DNA of 64,000 nt from Linum tenue (lineage: Eukaryota; Streptophyta; Magnoliopsida; Malpighiales; Linaceae): contig CAMGYJ010000006.1 in assembly GCA_946122785.1 (NCBI GenBank), forward strand, positions 47,202,066 to 47,266,065, given 5' to 3'. The position numbers were made by a program, and so were the translations under genes. Each line of letters starts with the position of its first letter. The stretch's first letter is position 1. This document shows, one piece after another, positions 10,971 through 23,130 of this stretch. The notes under the pieces are model-generated. The model did no database searches and was not told the origin of the DNA. It saw only the letters and a program-made list of their open reading frames with translations.

Positions 10971-12525
10971 TTGGCTCAACCCGAATATCACAATTAAATC
11001 ACACCTAAGGCCCAGGTATAAACCTTAAACGGGTGCAATATAGGGCAAGTATGTTTAAACAATCCGGGGAGGCCCATGTACCACTACAAAAAAGACAGTC
11101 AGGTATGACCAAACGTTTGGCGTTGGAAAATACCTTTTTGGTTGGAAATGACTAGTTACGACGAAATACAGTCATTGTCGTCGTGGGAAAAAGTCTCATC
11201 GCAAAAACTGGAAATTCGTTAGGGCATCATAAAAAAATTGTTTGTGACAAATATTTGGTTGTCGTTACATAAATTATCGTGGTCATAAATAAATTATACT
11301 TGGTGCTTAGAAAATGACGAAGTTTATTTGTGATGGAAGTTTTTTTTATAACAAACAAATGTTTTCAGAAATAATTATTTTGTGACTTAAATACCCTTGA
11401 ACTCTAATTACGACAGTGGCTCATTGAGAAATTGTAAAATTTGGATCAAGATCTGAATTCCCAAATTACCCTTCATAATTTTCGTCAAATAATGTTGGCC
11501 AGAAAAACAAATTTGTAGGAATAACATTATTTGTGATGGAATTGGGTTCGTTGTTGCTTAGTTTTTGAAAAATAACCTTTGTAATTTTTGTCAAATAATA
11601 TTTGTCAGAAAAAAACAAATTTGTCAAAATAACATTATTTGTGATGGAATCTCTATAATCTACGATTAAAACGAAGGACTTGAAAAGTAAAAGTATTGAA
11701 ACTCTTGGTGAGAAGTTTCACTAGTGAGTTGTTTCCCCCTAACTAACTACCATGACCTGTGGGATAGAATGAATCGGTATGGGAAAAGGCGATTGTGAAC
11801 CGTCAGGAGGAGCAACAATGGTTTGAAACTACACTCTCAATTGCTAGGCGAAGGAATGCATTATAGGTTACAAATGTAACCCTCTTGGCCCCAAGCAATT
11901 GAGGGTTTACTTACCTTCTTCCTCAAACCGGGGGTTTCGATGGCTTAATCACAATTGACCTAGGTATTCAATTTGAATTTAGAGATTTTCCCTATGTTAA
12001 CCTAGATAGAAGGCATGGAATGCCCAAGAAAACCCAGCTCAATTTGAGCCTCTTAATATAAGGGGGTTTCCCTCTAAGCTAGGTTATAATAGAACAATAG
12101 ATTGCCAAGCACACACAACGCACAATCACCATGAAAGATACCTCAAATCTCAAATTTAAACACCACCCACACACAATCATTCAGTCCATGCACTTAACTA
12201 CATGGTAGAAGTTAGGGTTTTACAACACCCAAGTGAATAGGAGACTACTCCATGCTGGAAGAAGGAATAAAACAAAGGAAAAGGGAAAAAACCACCATTG
12301 TGATGCCTTGTGTTTATAGAAATCCTTCCTTGAAGAGGAACTTCCCAAAATATGACTTGGAGCCAACTTTAGCTTCTTCTTCCTTTTGGTTCGTGGCTTT
12401 CTCTCTCTAGATTCTTGAAGAAGAAGAAGAAGAAGGAGGTTTATATCACTTTTTGGGCTCTCCTTCTTCTTCCTTCCAACTCTCCTTTTATACACAGATC
12501 GCGCTCGTTCACGGTCTTAGTTCAC
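10971..12525 (-). repeat. LTR1, 5' LTR of element A, truncated
   Basis: Aligns to the 3' LTR from its 3' end up to the first U3 palindrome (equivalent of about 2795), then stops abruptly at 12525. The outer U3 is therefore missing and no target duplication can be checked. A CACTA-type insertion interrupts it at 11082. Confidence 0.85.
11082..11654 (+). mobile_element. CACTA-type transposon remnant in the LTR
   Basis: The left end is CACTACAAAAAA, the hallmark terminus of plant CACTA (En/Spm) elements. The insert carries repeated TTTGTGATGGAA and TGTCAAAATAA motifs, as in subterminal repeats, but no matching right terminus. Comparison with the 3' LTR shows about 35 bp of LTR deleted at the right junction, so the element probably lost its right end. 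No coding capacity. Confidence 0.65.
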
Positions 12526-13089
12526 TTTTTCGGAGAGAGAGAAAAGATAGCTTGAGTAGAAGAAAGCTTGGCTGCTTTTAGAATTTCTAAGTTCTTCCTT
12601 AGGATTTCGACTAAAAAACAACAATGAGGGATTCTAGACAGAGAGAGAAATCTAGAGGGTTCTTGGAGCGGACGAATATGCACGCCATAATACGGGCTAT
12701 CCCCCTCTATGCTCTTGCCCCCGGCCGTTACCATATATATATATTTTTTATAACGCCGTTACCATACATATTATTCTCTGCCACATTCATTACCATATAT
12801 TATGGATTCGAACAAAATTTAATTTTACCGTTTAATTTTGAGTTACGTCAAATTTGATGTTTAACAGTAAATATCTTTTTAACTTTTCATTCCATTTAAC
12901 CGACTTGCATTATCAGTGCAAATGCTCATGTGCCTTACTACATTATGTGGAGTACGTTATTAGGAACTCTTGAACTTATAAATTCTTGTTTATTTCTTGA
13001 TCGAGTATTTTACAGATTTTATCTTGAGATGGGGCACCTGCCTCGACTCAGCTAGCGTCATTGTTTGCTTGCTTACTAGAACATAGCTA
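12526..13089. other. Unassigned AT-rich sequence
   Basis: Begins with a purine-rich GAGAGAGA stretch at the truncated LTR and becomes AT-rich with TATATA runs near 12735. No coherent reading frame, terminal repeat or family match to the rest of the window. It may be older intergenic DNA or a decayed LTR. Confidence 0.4.
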
Positions 13090-13440
13090 CCCTCACAATG
13101 AGGAGGCGGAACATGAGTTATGACCATCGCGTAACGTATCACCGTCCGATGTCAAAACTGTGATATGTCAACCGCGGAGCGTATCGACGTTCGGTTGCAG
13201 ACCTAAGCATGGTCAATGGAAATCGCGAAACGTGTCGCCATCCGGTATTGACCCATCGTGAAAGTGGCTATCTAAGAGAGGTTAACTTGTTCTTACTTAA
13301 TTTGGTGGTTGATCTGTCGCGTACTATAGACCAAATTTGCCTAGCCCTATGGCCACGATCGTATTTCCTCGAGCCTCTCGCGGAACCCTTACTTCGGAAG
13401 CAAGGTACGGTTCTATTGAAGAAGAGGTCGGTTTAGGAGG
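13090..13440 (-). repeat. LTR3-like fragment with degenerate GATACGTAACGCG repeats
   Basis: Three spaced copies of CGCGTAACGTATCACCGTCCG-like sequence (about 13129, 13173 and 13224) are the reverse complement of the repeat in the LTR3 copies at 39780, 47100 and 49200. Ends not defined. Confidence 0.5.
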
Positions 13441-14560
13441 TTGAGGTTCCTATGATTTTGTTGAATGTAGGTGTTTGAAACGTAAAGCGATGTAGAAAAG
13501 TAAATATAAACTATTGAAGAAGTGAAAGAGTAGAGAAGAAAAGCATTGCATAGGTAAAGTTCCCCTTCTAACCACCAGCTGTTGATGATTGGAGTATACG
13601 AGTTGTCGATTGCTTAATTCGTTAGATCCCATCTTATGTCAAAGAATTTACCCGAACTGATGGGCAACAAGGACCCTTCGAATTCCTTTATTGAGGCGTC
13701 ACACCATTTGATCGAGTGAGATTCAATTGAGTAGGTCTGCTATTTCTAGACCAATCCAAAACTACTAGGATTTCTAGTCTTGCACCTCGAAGTAGTGCAA
13801 GATCGACTAAGAAATCATTCGAATTAACAAATACATAAATAGAGGAAACTAAGCATCACACATATGAATAAGAACAATCTTATTACACCAAATAATTAAG
13901 TTTACATGTTTAGAAACCTTGAGTTCACAAATCTACACAACTAAGGAACTTAGCCGACCATGGGGAGGGTTTCATAGACGTTAAACGATGAAAAAAAAGA
14001 TTCTTGGAGACCTCGGGAATCGACGACCATAATATAAAAAAGGGCCAAGTGGAGTTGATTCGCCATTGATTCTCCCTCGATGTGGCATCGCTCTAAGTTA
14101 GGAGTGTTGCTCTATCGGCAGAGTAACGACCTTCCTTAACCAATCGTCTCCACCTCATTGAACTGTAGCTCTAGATCTCTATTTATAGGTCTTAATTTAG
14201 GCTTTCTAGAAGGAAAACTTGCCCTTATTGTGTCATTTGACTAATCAAAAGCCTCCCAACTCGTGGCCAGCGAGTCAGGTTGCTCGTGGACAACTTCCTG
14301 ATGAAGTAGATGTCTCCCCAAAATGGCGTCGGGCGCCTTTTCTCCTTAGTAAAATGAAACTGTTGGCGCCTTTTTGTCCATGATGTCTACTCCGTGAATC
14401 CTTGCTCCATCAACTTGGGCTCAGTGTCCCCAACAGCTTGCCTTGACAATGTACAAGACACTAACAAAAGTGCATCAATCGTTCAAAAGCAATCCTAGGG
14501 TTGCTCTAACGCACATAAATCAATCAAAGCAATAATTCAATGTATTTCATGATCGTGCTA
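13441..14560 (-). repeat. LTR-like non-coding region with minus-strand TATA box
   Basis: No reading frame of note. A minus-strand TATAAAT (complement of 14181-14187) sits in CCTATAAATAGAG, a plant LTR-style core promoter, followed in that direction by a leader-like segment. GGCGCCTTTT appears twice (about 14332 and 14366). Boundaries unknown. Confidence 0.4.
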
Positions 14561-15633
14561 CTTTACCTCGATCGTGTTGAGGCTTAATGAATTGAAAGAT
14601 TGTCGGAAGCTTTATCGGTGCCATAAAAAACATACTCAAGTAGGCAATCCTATCATACGGGTGGAAATTTTACAGTATTGGAAAGGAACTAGCATCATCT
14701 CGTAGACCTTTCCCATGTAGACTAAACTAAAATCTCTTTGAAAACCCGGTTTTTTCCAAAGATAGGATGCCTCACACTTGGCTTTTACCACACACTTTAT
14801 TTTTGGTGGAATCGTCTATTGTTGTAAACAGTACGTGGTAGGATACCAATTGTATGAAGCTACATTTCGATCCCATTTACTTTAATCGTAAAAGACTCCT
14901 TCCTTTGAGGAGGAGTTCGAAAACTCACAAAATGGAATGGTAGGAAGCACCATTCCGTACGTTTTTATTTTTAGATTTATCCAAGTTTCATGACAAACAC
15001 ATCCTTCATAGCCCCTACACTAGTCTTATTTAGATCATGTATTAATGCAGAGACTGGCAATTTAAAGTATGAAGAACTTCAAATTTGCTTTGGGTGTGTG
15101 GCATTACCTGAGATTTAAATTTTATGCTCAAATGCACACACAAAGTTTCTTCCCGTACTCATAATAACCATGTGACTGGCTTGAAAAGATCATCATGTCC
15201 TTCTCATGGGCCGCCTCACTGGCGTGAACCAAGCCATGAAAATTAGGGAGTAAATTCCCTATTTGACGAATCGAGAATAAAATTGCTGAAAGGTTCACAA
15301 CAAAAGCCACAGCCGTGAACATGCTCATGGGCATGAATAGTAGGGACAGGCGGCAGAATTTCCTCCAAAGCAATTTTTGTGCAATTTTTATGTGCTTGGG
15401 TACGAAGCACCCTTTCCCATATGCATGAAGAATCATAACATGGTATATTGAATGAATACTAGTCTACCTAAATTCCACCCCACACTTTAAATGGGACAAT
15501 GTACTCATTGGACCGTAGAAGGAGTTAAGGTAAATATAGAATAAAGTTACCATGTTTCTGAGAATCCAAGACAATCGGCTAGTTCCTTGGTGTTTGGTTA
15601 CAAAACGAAAACAGAAATGAAAACCAAATCGGG
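14561..15633 (-). other. Decayed 3' non-coding region of a minus-strand retroelement
   Basis: Reverse complement aligns through most of its length with 23690-24660, including 'catatgggaaagggtgctt' and 'ccaagtgtgaggcatcctatc'. It starts (minus sense) with 'gacaatgtcccatttaaagtgtgggg' at 15478-15504, the motif that follows ORF2 in other elements. A weak CCGTGAAC array is present. The 102-aa frame at 15128-15436 lies within it and has no recognised domain. Confidence 0.5.
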
Positions 15634-16208
15634 TTACCTCCCATCAATACTTTTGTTTATTTCTTTAAGTTAGACGCCAGACATGGGCTGCCATCCAAGA
15701 ACCATTCTCTCTTTTAAGCTTTTGAGCTAGGCGCAGGCGTAGCAGCGAGGAACTTATTCGTTGCCTTTATGATTGAGGGAGTCCACCCAGAAAGTCCCAG
15801 TTATCATCCATGGAAAAGTCCTGGGATGTGGACGCGGAGGGCACAAGTGTAGTATTGCGGCATAGAGTTGTTTTAGTCACCTATGCTTCCTAAGCCAGAC
15901 GTCGCGCAAAACCAAACATGAAAATTTTATTTCCACGCTTGCATATTTTCCCACTGATTCTGACAATAAGGTCTCAGCTCATTCACCCGTGTTATGAGAA
16001 TGATTTAATTAGTTTCCAAATGACATAGTCGAGCGAGAATGTTGCCGCTATTATCTAGTTGCAGTGTCCCAAGCACCAAAGTGACTGAGGTATCCGCAAA
16101 ACCAGGTGGTGCAGAGTCATCCATGGAATGAACGGGTACGGGTTTAAGTGCCCTTGTTCCTGTATTGAAATGGGAGACAGGTGGGGGACTTGGAGGAATT
16201 TTACAATT
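15634..16208 (-). pseudogene. Retroelement internal segment with post-coding hairpin motif
   Basis: Minus strand contains TTGATGGGAGGTAACCCGAT at about 15634-15653, a diverged form of the GTTGGGAGGCAACCCAAC hairpin. The rest is a decayed coding-like region continuing beyond the MITE to 16830. Too degraded to translate. Confidence 0.4.
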
Positions 16209-16453
16209 CTATATAGTATTGGTGCTATAGGTTTTTGTCTTTATGGTACAACTTCAGATTATACCTATACTTTTTATACAAATTCTTTTATGGTACAACT
16301 TGAACTTGTACCTTTATGTGATGGTACAACTGCAAGTTGTAAAGTTGTACCACAACATAATGGTACAAATTGCTTTATGGTACAACCTAAACTTATACAT
16401 TTAATGTTATGGTACAACTTTAAGTTGTACATTAAAGCACCAATGCTATATAG
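16209..16453. mobile_element. MITE with CTATATAG(T/C)ATTGGTGCT termini
   Basis: About 245 bp with terminal inverted repeats CTATATAGTATTGGTGCT and AGCACCAATGCTATATAG. The interior contains at least five TATGGTACAACT-type repeats, several forming GTACAACTT...AAGTTGTAC palindromes. No clear target duplication, so the superfamily is open. It interrupts a minus-strand ORF2 relic. Confidence 0.7.
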
Positions 16454-16830
16454 CATAGTAGAAGTGCTCGGGGGACTTGAGGTCCACCAAATAACTAGCA
16501 ATATGGTTTGTAGTGACAAGTCGAGCAGATGTGCGGATACGAGTTTAGATTCCACCCTATCTATCCCACAGAGGTTGTTCCCCTTCAGCCAGATGAGCAT
16601 GAATATGGTCAGAAATGTGTGCGAAATACCCTCCCATGAAAAGCTGCTTACGCGCTGCATTACTAACTCTGGAAAACACCTGGGCGAGACGCCACTCAGG
16701 GTGAAGCCAGTGATTTTTAGTAATGGCCTGGAAAAACTTCGTTTCCAAGGCGAGGATTCGATCTCTTCCTTCCATGGGGTGACTGAAAAGGGTAATGGCC
16801 TGCCAACTTAGCCCAATTTACTTGTTAGCT
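16454..16830 (-). pseudogene. ORF2-like relic on the minus strand
   Basis: A 72-codon open stretch (16557-16775) reads MEGRDRILALETKFF...GGYFAHISDHIHAHLAEGE. The 'GGYFAHISDHI' segment resembles the ORF2 block that reads 'GAYVTHLARR' at 17980 and 'GPIITRLARYFGV' in element D. Only this part is legible. The assignment is tentative. Confidence 0.35.
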
Positions 16831-16964
16831 CTTGCCCGTCTTTGTAGGGCCAAACCAAGCCTCTGTAAGAGAGCCAAACTTGGGTGAGTTAGAGGAACTC
16901 CCACCTTTGCAACTAGTGAATCGTAGATGGCCTCATAGACCCGGCTTCAAGTTGATAACATATG

Positions 16965-17580
16965 CATGGTGCAACACTAAATTTCCCTCTCTCTTGTTCG
17001 TCCCTTGGGTGTTTGGTGTCCAAACCCAGCTCTCCCCTTCCAAAAACGCATAAAACGGGCATTTATACCCGCTGCTTGAATGTTCCACAGTCACCCCTTG
17101 AGTTCCACGGTTGTGGAGTAGGTTCTCAAGACCGTGGAACTCACTATTCATATTCCACAATTAGAACCCCCTGATCCACGATCGAGGAATTGGCCCTCCA
17201 ACTTGTGGAATTCATTATTCCTGTTCTACTGTCTATGATGTTTCATTTCTCTCTCATTCAGACTCCGAATCATGTGTCATTTGATCCCAGAAGCTCGTAG
17301 TCTCGTCCTCTATCTTTTCGTTACAAGCTTACATGATTATTTGTCTATAAAATAAGGTAGAAATCCATTCTTCCTCAGGCCATGCCCGAGTTTCTTCCAC
17401 TGAGTCGCCAATTGATCTCAGATTGACTTGAAACTTGTGCCTATGCTTCACCTTACTTGCTATGAACTGAAATGTGACAAACGAACACAACCTAGCGTAA
17501 AATAGACAAAAGTATGACAAACACCAAGCTAAAAAATCAAGAAATGAGGGGTAAAACATGTGTAAATATATAGTCATCAA
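16965..17580 (-). repeat. LTR2-family fragment
   Basis: Aligns with the U3-proximal half of the minus-strand LTR2 at 22530-23125, including 'cgtcccttgggtgtttgg' and the 'tgaggggtaaaacatg' end. Its palindromes use TTCCACGGTT/AACCGTGGAA instead of GTTACGGTC, so it is a subfamily. The outer end TGATGACTATAT lies at 17580. The inner part is missing. Confidence 0.65.
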
Positions 17581-17585
17581 GTGTC

Positions 17586-18330
17586 ATGAGAAGTATGAGT
17601 GTCACAGTCTTCAGTGTGGAACTCGACACTTACTCCAAGCAGTTCACTAGGACTAAAGTCTACCATGACTTGAGGAGATGGGAGAAGGAGACTAGAAGGA
17701 GCTTCTTAGTTCTTGGAGGAACAACCTCTCTAGGGATAACATCACCACCGGATGAACAACCAACAATACTAAGAGGGGTCTGCTCGTACTAGTGATGGGC
17801 ATCAGCCACGACCTCATTGGCTACTCTCTCACCAATAAGAATAATAACGGAGGTTAGGTCACCACCAAAGACCTATACATGCTTCACCGCCTCCATGCAG
17901 GAGTTCCCATACACTTGGGATAGGCAGTGGTCCATTTGTTTCCAGTGGGCCATGGATAGGGGTGTTAAGGTCCATGGTGGAGCATATGTCACCCACCTGG
18001 CTCGACGCTGCGAGGTGGCACCGCGGTTTTTCCAATCCCAAATTCACATCGATCACTAGGCCCTTCACATCCGGAGCTCTATCTAGGATGGGATTCATTG
18101 TTGTTCATGTGCCAGTCAATGAACGCGGCGATGATGTTGCAACACATGGACATGATTAGGAAATTCCACCTCCACCACGTGACGACGCCAATCATTCCAC
18201 TACAAGACTAACCGCCCAGATGGATGCTTTTGAGGCTATGTTGGCCAACATCGGTCGACAAAATGACTTCATCTTAGCTAACCAACGTCGCCAGATGAGG
18301 AGACAGCAGGGATCATGCACTACTATAAGC
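17586..18330 (+). pseudogene. ORF2 relic of plus-strand element H
   Basis: Frames shift repeatedly, but the ORF2 pattern is legible: VHGGAYVTHLARRCEVAPRFF near 17970-18040 corresponds to the 'ITRLARHFGV' block, then SGALSRMGFIVVHVPV, then MDAFEAMLANIGRQNDFILANQRRQMRRQQ, a charged helical tail. The downstream 'gacaatgt...taagtgtg' tract supports the assignment. The N-terminal part is cut off at the LTR2 fragment. Confidence 0.45.
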
Positions 18331-19140
18331 TCCCATATGGTGACAACTTCGACGCATCCGAGGGCCATTTCTCTACCTTTTTCGCGTCTTCTTTTCATTT
18401 TAATAATTATCTATGTAGGATTCTAGTATTATGTGTTTGTTTTTCTATTTATGGACTTAGTGTAGGATTTCTTGCTTAAATAATTATGACTTATGTTGTT
18501 TAATTTGTCTTTTTGTGGATGTGATTGATCTTTTTTTTAGATTTTTTATTCGTGGATGTTTCTCCTTTCTTTCACCTACCCTACCCTTTGATCCTATAAT
18601 TAAATCGGCATCGACAATTTGGTAACCTCGTTTTCCTTTCTTTCACTCGTGCTCACATTGGAGACAATGTGTTCCTTAAGTGTGTGTGTGGGGGGGGGGG
18701 GGGAGGTGAGCATTAATTCTTGTAGAATGTTTGCTATCGATTTCCATCTTTTCGCTACTTCCGTCCTCCCATGTGTGCCCCCTCATGGACCGAGGTATAG
18801 GTAGGATAATTTATCCCTACTTGCCTATTTAACAGGAACACTATAATAAGTGCCTAAATGCACATACTGATCAATAGATTAAAGGCTACTAAACACCCCC
18901 AAAGCCAGTGTCTAGATAGGAATAAAAGGTTGCGGAGAAAGTGTAGAAAAGAACCGTGAGAGCACTAGTCCTTTCACCTACCTTTGAGAGCTTTGTTTTG
19001 CACCTTGTGCCTATCCCCATCATTTGAGAACATTCATGTTGACCTTTCCCGAGTGAATCAACCAACATCATGTAGAATTAAGATGGCCCTACCCACTAGA
19101 AATGTGAGTCCTACTAAACACATCAAGTGTGGGGGGATTA
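18331..19140 (+). other. 3' non-coding region of element H with two purine tracts
   Basis: Contains GACAATGTGTTCCTTAAG at about 18663, a (TG)n/G14 run ending at 18703, and a second tract CAAGTGTGGGGGGA at 19124-19137 immediately before LTR4. This is the same ORF2, tract, tract, LTR order as in E and D. Confidence 0.55.
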
Positions 19141-20800
19141 TGATGCCTCGAGTTGCATGATTTAATCGTATGTTTGCTTCGTGACAACCATATGCCAAAG
19201 AGTGTGGGAATTGGTAGCACCAAAAATAGGCGTTATTTGGCCCTCATTCCCGAGGCATTTGCTTGCTAAATCACCGTGTCTAGGCCACATGTTATGCTAG
19301 TTTATGCCTATTTTCGTTTCTATTTGCAAAACATCCATTTTGGCATTGGTTAGTTTGATATGAAACTTTTATGGGGAAATCGACCCCACTTTGTCATATA
19401 TTATGATTTCCAGTGTTTTTTATGAAATTCCAGGACTTAAAACCATCTATGATTGATTGGGAATCAATTGGAGTTCATCCGGGCATGATTGGGAAGCATA
19501 GGAGCAAGGAGGGAAGAAAAAGCTAAGGTCACGACCACATCACGACCTTGACCAGGCGGTGACTTGTTCGCTATTGTGAACAGTGGCCGAGAACTTTAGT
19601 AGGAACCCAACAAGAGGGCAGAAAGTTTTGACACTTGGATCGCGGCCAAGGAGCGTTTCTACCGCAATAAATATCAAGCCCATGACACCAAAGATCGCGG
19701 TCGTGATCTCATAAAGAAGGCCGCGATGTTGGAACTTGAAGACGAAGTGAAAACCCAAAATTTTTGGGTGATTCTGAGCATTCGAGGCTAGTCACGGCCT
19801 GGTCATGCTTAGGTTACGCCCTCGATGTCGTGATCTACTCCAGCTCTCTATAAATACCCCATTTCCTACAATTGACAAAGGGGAGCCAACCTAGAGTGAA
19901 AATTAGGGTTTTGGGCAATTTTTAGAGAGAGAAACATCTTGTAATAGCTTAAAAGGAAATCCAATCCACCCAATGAGCAAGTAGAAGGTGCAAGCTAGAA
20001 TAAGAAGACTATTTCCACCATTCCTCCTATTATTAGTTTGCATTTTCTTTCTCTCTCTATGACTTAATCTCTAAGGTTGTTTAGCAAAGATAAACCCTAG
20101 TTTATAGTTTGGCTTTATGTATGGATATGTTTGCTTTAGTGATTGTATGCTTCATTTATGTATAGTTATGCTTAGGTATGTCTCCCAACACTTCCCTACT
20201 AACCTACAACTAAATTTTACAATAGGTGGGAATTTTAGGGTTAGACTGGGTAGCCCATATGGCTAATTAAGGATGGATGAATGATCTTAGGTTTCCTTAG
20301 TGAACGTGGCGACCAAACCCCTACTATAGGAATGCCCTCCTAAAGCAAAGTTAGAGAGGTCGTACGCATTATGATCGAAACACTAATATAGTATGCATGA
20401 TAGGTTTAACATGTGGAGAGAAACTAAGTGAGAAACCCAAGCACGGAACCTTTGACTAAAGTGACATTGGGTCTTTGTAGGCCATGTTAGGAGGAGGGAA
20501 AGTACTTATTGAAATCCCATATTAGAGAGATCTACATCCTATCCTATAAACCCCAAACCAGAGCTAGAGGAATTCAATCCTAGGTAACCATCTCATTTCT
20601 AGCGGTCTCCAAACCAACTTGCTTGGTTGTTTGTCATGTTTTTAGTTAGATTAGATTAGAACCCAAACTTCCGATTTGATTATATAGTAGTTCGGAGCGA
20701 AGTAATAATAAGGTTCCCTTGGAATACAATCAAGCCACTTTACTACATCCCTAGCTTAGTTATGCTTGGATTTGTTAGGAGTGACTAGTGAGGTATCTTC
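19141..20800 (+). repeat. LTR4 (3' LTR of element H), right end approximate
   Basis: Begins TGATGCCTCGAG after a purine tract. U3 has CACGACC/GGTCGTGA inverted repeats (19530-19830). TATAAATA lies at 19849-19856, then a leader. It ends near 20800, after 'ttcggagcgaagtaataataagg', without a primer site. Fourth LTR type in the window and seen only here. Confidence 0.6.
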
Positions 20801-21120
20801 TATTTACAAATATAAAGCTCTCATCAAGCTCGAATTTTGTGCTGGGGAATACTATGAGGGCAATTCGCTATCTCTAGATAGAAAACACGAGTTTCAACAA
20901 TTGGTACGCGACTTTTACATACAAGTCTATGAACCGGTCGCGGCTCGTGACTTCACTTCCGATCAATTCCTCGACTCACCAGGCCTGGATGATCACTTTG
21001 GGGAATGGCCCCTAGACCTTTATTTTTCTAATCAATGAAAAAAGACACTAGCACTGCCTAGCTCAAAGGTATTAAAGAGAGGGCACTATTTAGGAGGCAA
21101 CCCATTGATTGTCTAACACA
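20801..21120 (+). pseudogene. Short coding relic plus GGAGGCAACCC motif
   Basis: An open stretch ending FGEWPLDLYFSNQ (to 21038) is followed by TTAGGAGGCAACCCATTG at about 21089-21106, a diverged form of the post-coding hairpin. I do not recognise the protein. Position suggests the 3' end of a retroelement coding region. Confidence 0.35.
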
Positions 21121-21126
21121 AAGAAA

Positions 21127-21486
21127 CTAAAGAAACTTAATTACGAGAGATAACTTATCTTTAGTTTTCGGCTCTTTCACCAATAAATTTGGTGAATCGT
21201 ACTTTATGGGTCGCGCATAGTCCCGTGAATCATGAAATGACATGAAAATGGCCCCATAACCTACTTCCTCACTTAGAGGTGATCCTAAATCCTCGTATTT
21301 TAAAAATCTGCGCTTCAACAAAAAGCATGGTTGCAGCCTTCTTCGTGTAGCAGCAGTTTTGTCACCATACAAGAACCTGTTTATCTTAAACAACATTAGG
21401 GCAAAGTATTGGCAAGGAGTGATTGTCTTCACATGGGAATTTAATGCGGGGAATAATTTTGCGACTTTCATTTTGCAATCTACCAT
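21127..21486 (-). CDS. Unrecognised 119-aa open frame
   Basis: Reads MVDCKMKVAKLFPALNSHV... to ...KDKLSLVIKFL. Basic and hydrophobic, with no motif I recognise. It overlaps the tail of a plus-strand retroelement relic and abuts non-coding DNA, so it may be chance or the remnant of a further element. I assign no function. Confidence 0.2.
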   Translation of the reverse strand: MVDCKMKVAKLFPALNSHVKTITPCQYFALMLFKINRFLYGDKTAATRRRLQPCFLLKRRFLKYEDLGSPLSEEVGYGAIFMSFHDSRDYARPIKYDSPNLLVKEPKTKDKLSLVIKFL

Positions 21487-21721
21487 CTAATCCCCCATTT
21501 TCGACCATTATTACGGTCCTAGGTTCATCCCTATATCGACCATTGTGAAACCATTGTTCACTCACTCCACCACCATCGTTAGATTTTTACTCAAACCACC
21601 CACCTCGTAATTTTCTTGTATATTATCATTAGTTCAAATCCTGATAGTTCCACGAGAGGTACTTGTAATTGCTTGCATTTCGGACCTTTAAGCTTCATAT
21701 GTTCATTCATCGTGCACTCAT
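21487..21721. other. Unassigned retroelement-like sequence
   Basis: No legible frame or terminus. It was contiguous with 23126 before the solo LTR2 inserted. Confidence 0.3.
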
Positions 21722-23125
21722 TGACTCGCTAAAACAGAAATCCTAAGAATGGACAAGTGTAACCAATGAAAGGGACTGCAGTATAGTGGTCCAAGTTATA
21801 ATAATCGAATCCTCGGGTCTCTAGATGTACTATTACTCACCTGCATTTCATTATCTAGCAAACAAGATTAAGGATTGATTAACTAAACTATTCTACTAAC
21901 TAAACTAAGTAAAACTACTAATTACAGGTTGGGAACTCACTTAGGTATGATTCCCCTAGCTGCAGTTAGGCCAAGTTGTATTCACCCAATCCAATTCAGT
22001 TGACAGATATATGCGGAAAGTTCTTGACAAGTCTGAAATCTCAACTAAAGTAATCCAGACCCTCTCAATTGGAAAACTCGGAGCCCGACTAACCTCCATC
22101 AATATATACTAACCAAGACAATAACACACCAAACTTACTCTACTGGCTTTACTTCTAGTACGCCGTGTATCGGTTTCTCGACTAAATCAATCAATCCACC
22201 ACTTCCAATTCAGGTTACTCTAACTTATGCAAATACTATCGTTCTACGTTAAAGCGGAAAATACACGAATTTGATCAAGACTCATGCGATTCTAAATAAA
22301 AACCTCAACTGAATATAAAACGTCAATCAATCAGGAATTCGAGTTCATACAACTCTTCCTAGCATACAAATCTAGGGTTCATCAAAACCTAAGTGAAGAG
22401 AAGTTACTACATAGAGAAGAGAGAGAATGCATATATAAATCTAATCTAGATCTTCAATCTCCACCTCCAAGCTTGTTTCCCGAGCTCCAATGGTGAAGGA
22501 ATCCTCCAAAACATCTCCCAAAATGATTCCAAGGTGCTCTCTCTAGGGTTCGTCCCTTGGGTGTTTGGGATCCAAAACCAAGCTCTACCTTCAAATTCCA
22601 CAAAAAACGCATTTATATAGCTCATAGAGGCCAAATTACGGGCAAAGTCACGGTCAGCCCGTAACTTTGAAGGCTAACTATAACTTTGGAATGCATACTG
22701 CTTCTCGGGGCCAAAGTAACGGCCAAAAAGGCAAAAATATTGTCACAACCGTAACTTTGAAGGCAGCCCGTAACTTTGTCTTTCGGTCCTTTCTTCCTCA
22801 TTCGAACTTCAAATCAGTCGTCGTTTGATCACAGATGCTCGTAGTTTCGTCCTATTAATTTCCATTCCTAGATTTACTTGATTCTTTCTCCATTAAATGA
22901 GGTACAAATCCATACTTCCTCGTGTCATGTCCGAGTTTCTTCCCTCGAGTCGCCAATTGATCTCCGATTGACTTTATACTTATGTATATGCTTCACTTTA
23001 CATGCTAGGACCTGAAATGTGACAAAGGAACACGACCTAGCATAAAATAGTCCAAAGTATGATACACACCAAGCTAAATAATGAAGAAATGAGGGGTAAA
23101 AACATGTACATATTCAGTGTTATCA
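21722..23125 (-). repeat. Solo LTR2 with target duplication CTCAT/CTCGT
   Basis: 1,404 bp, minus orientation. On the plus strand it begins TGACTCGCT and ends GTGTTATCA (complement TGATAACAC). Flanks are CTCAT (21717-21721) and CTCGT (23126-23130), one mismatch in 5 bp. No purine tract or primer site adjoins it. GTAACTTTGAAGG-type repeats lie in U3 (about 22630-22790). This is a product of LTR-LTR recombination. Confidence 0.8.
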
Positions 23126-23130
23126 CTCGT

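Larger units (their letters stand above)
1760..12525 (-). mobile_element. Element A: non-autonomous Athila-like (LTR1) retrotransposon
   Basis: Minus-strand element. On the plus strand it reads 3' LTR (1760-3206), purine tract, 3' non-coding region, ORF2 (5829-6833), promoter-like block, gag-protease (8098-10821), primer site (10948-10965) and 5' LTR (10971-12525, truncated). Reverse transcriptase, RNase H and integrase are absent: the protease end at 8098 lies only 42 bp from the downstream hairpin. Insertions are a CACTA remnant in the 5' LTR and a MULE-like block after ORF2. Coding frames contain several stops and frameshifts, so the copy is dead. Confidence 0.85.

Noticed and set aside
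16128..16811. 227-aa plus-strand gene
   Set aside because: The frame runs through a palindromic MITE and the antisense of an ORF2 relic. The tyrosine- and threonine-rich part is repeat sequence.
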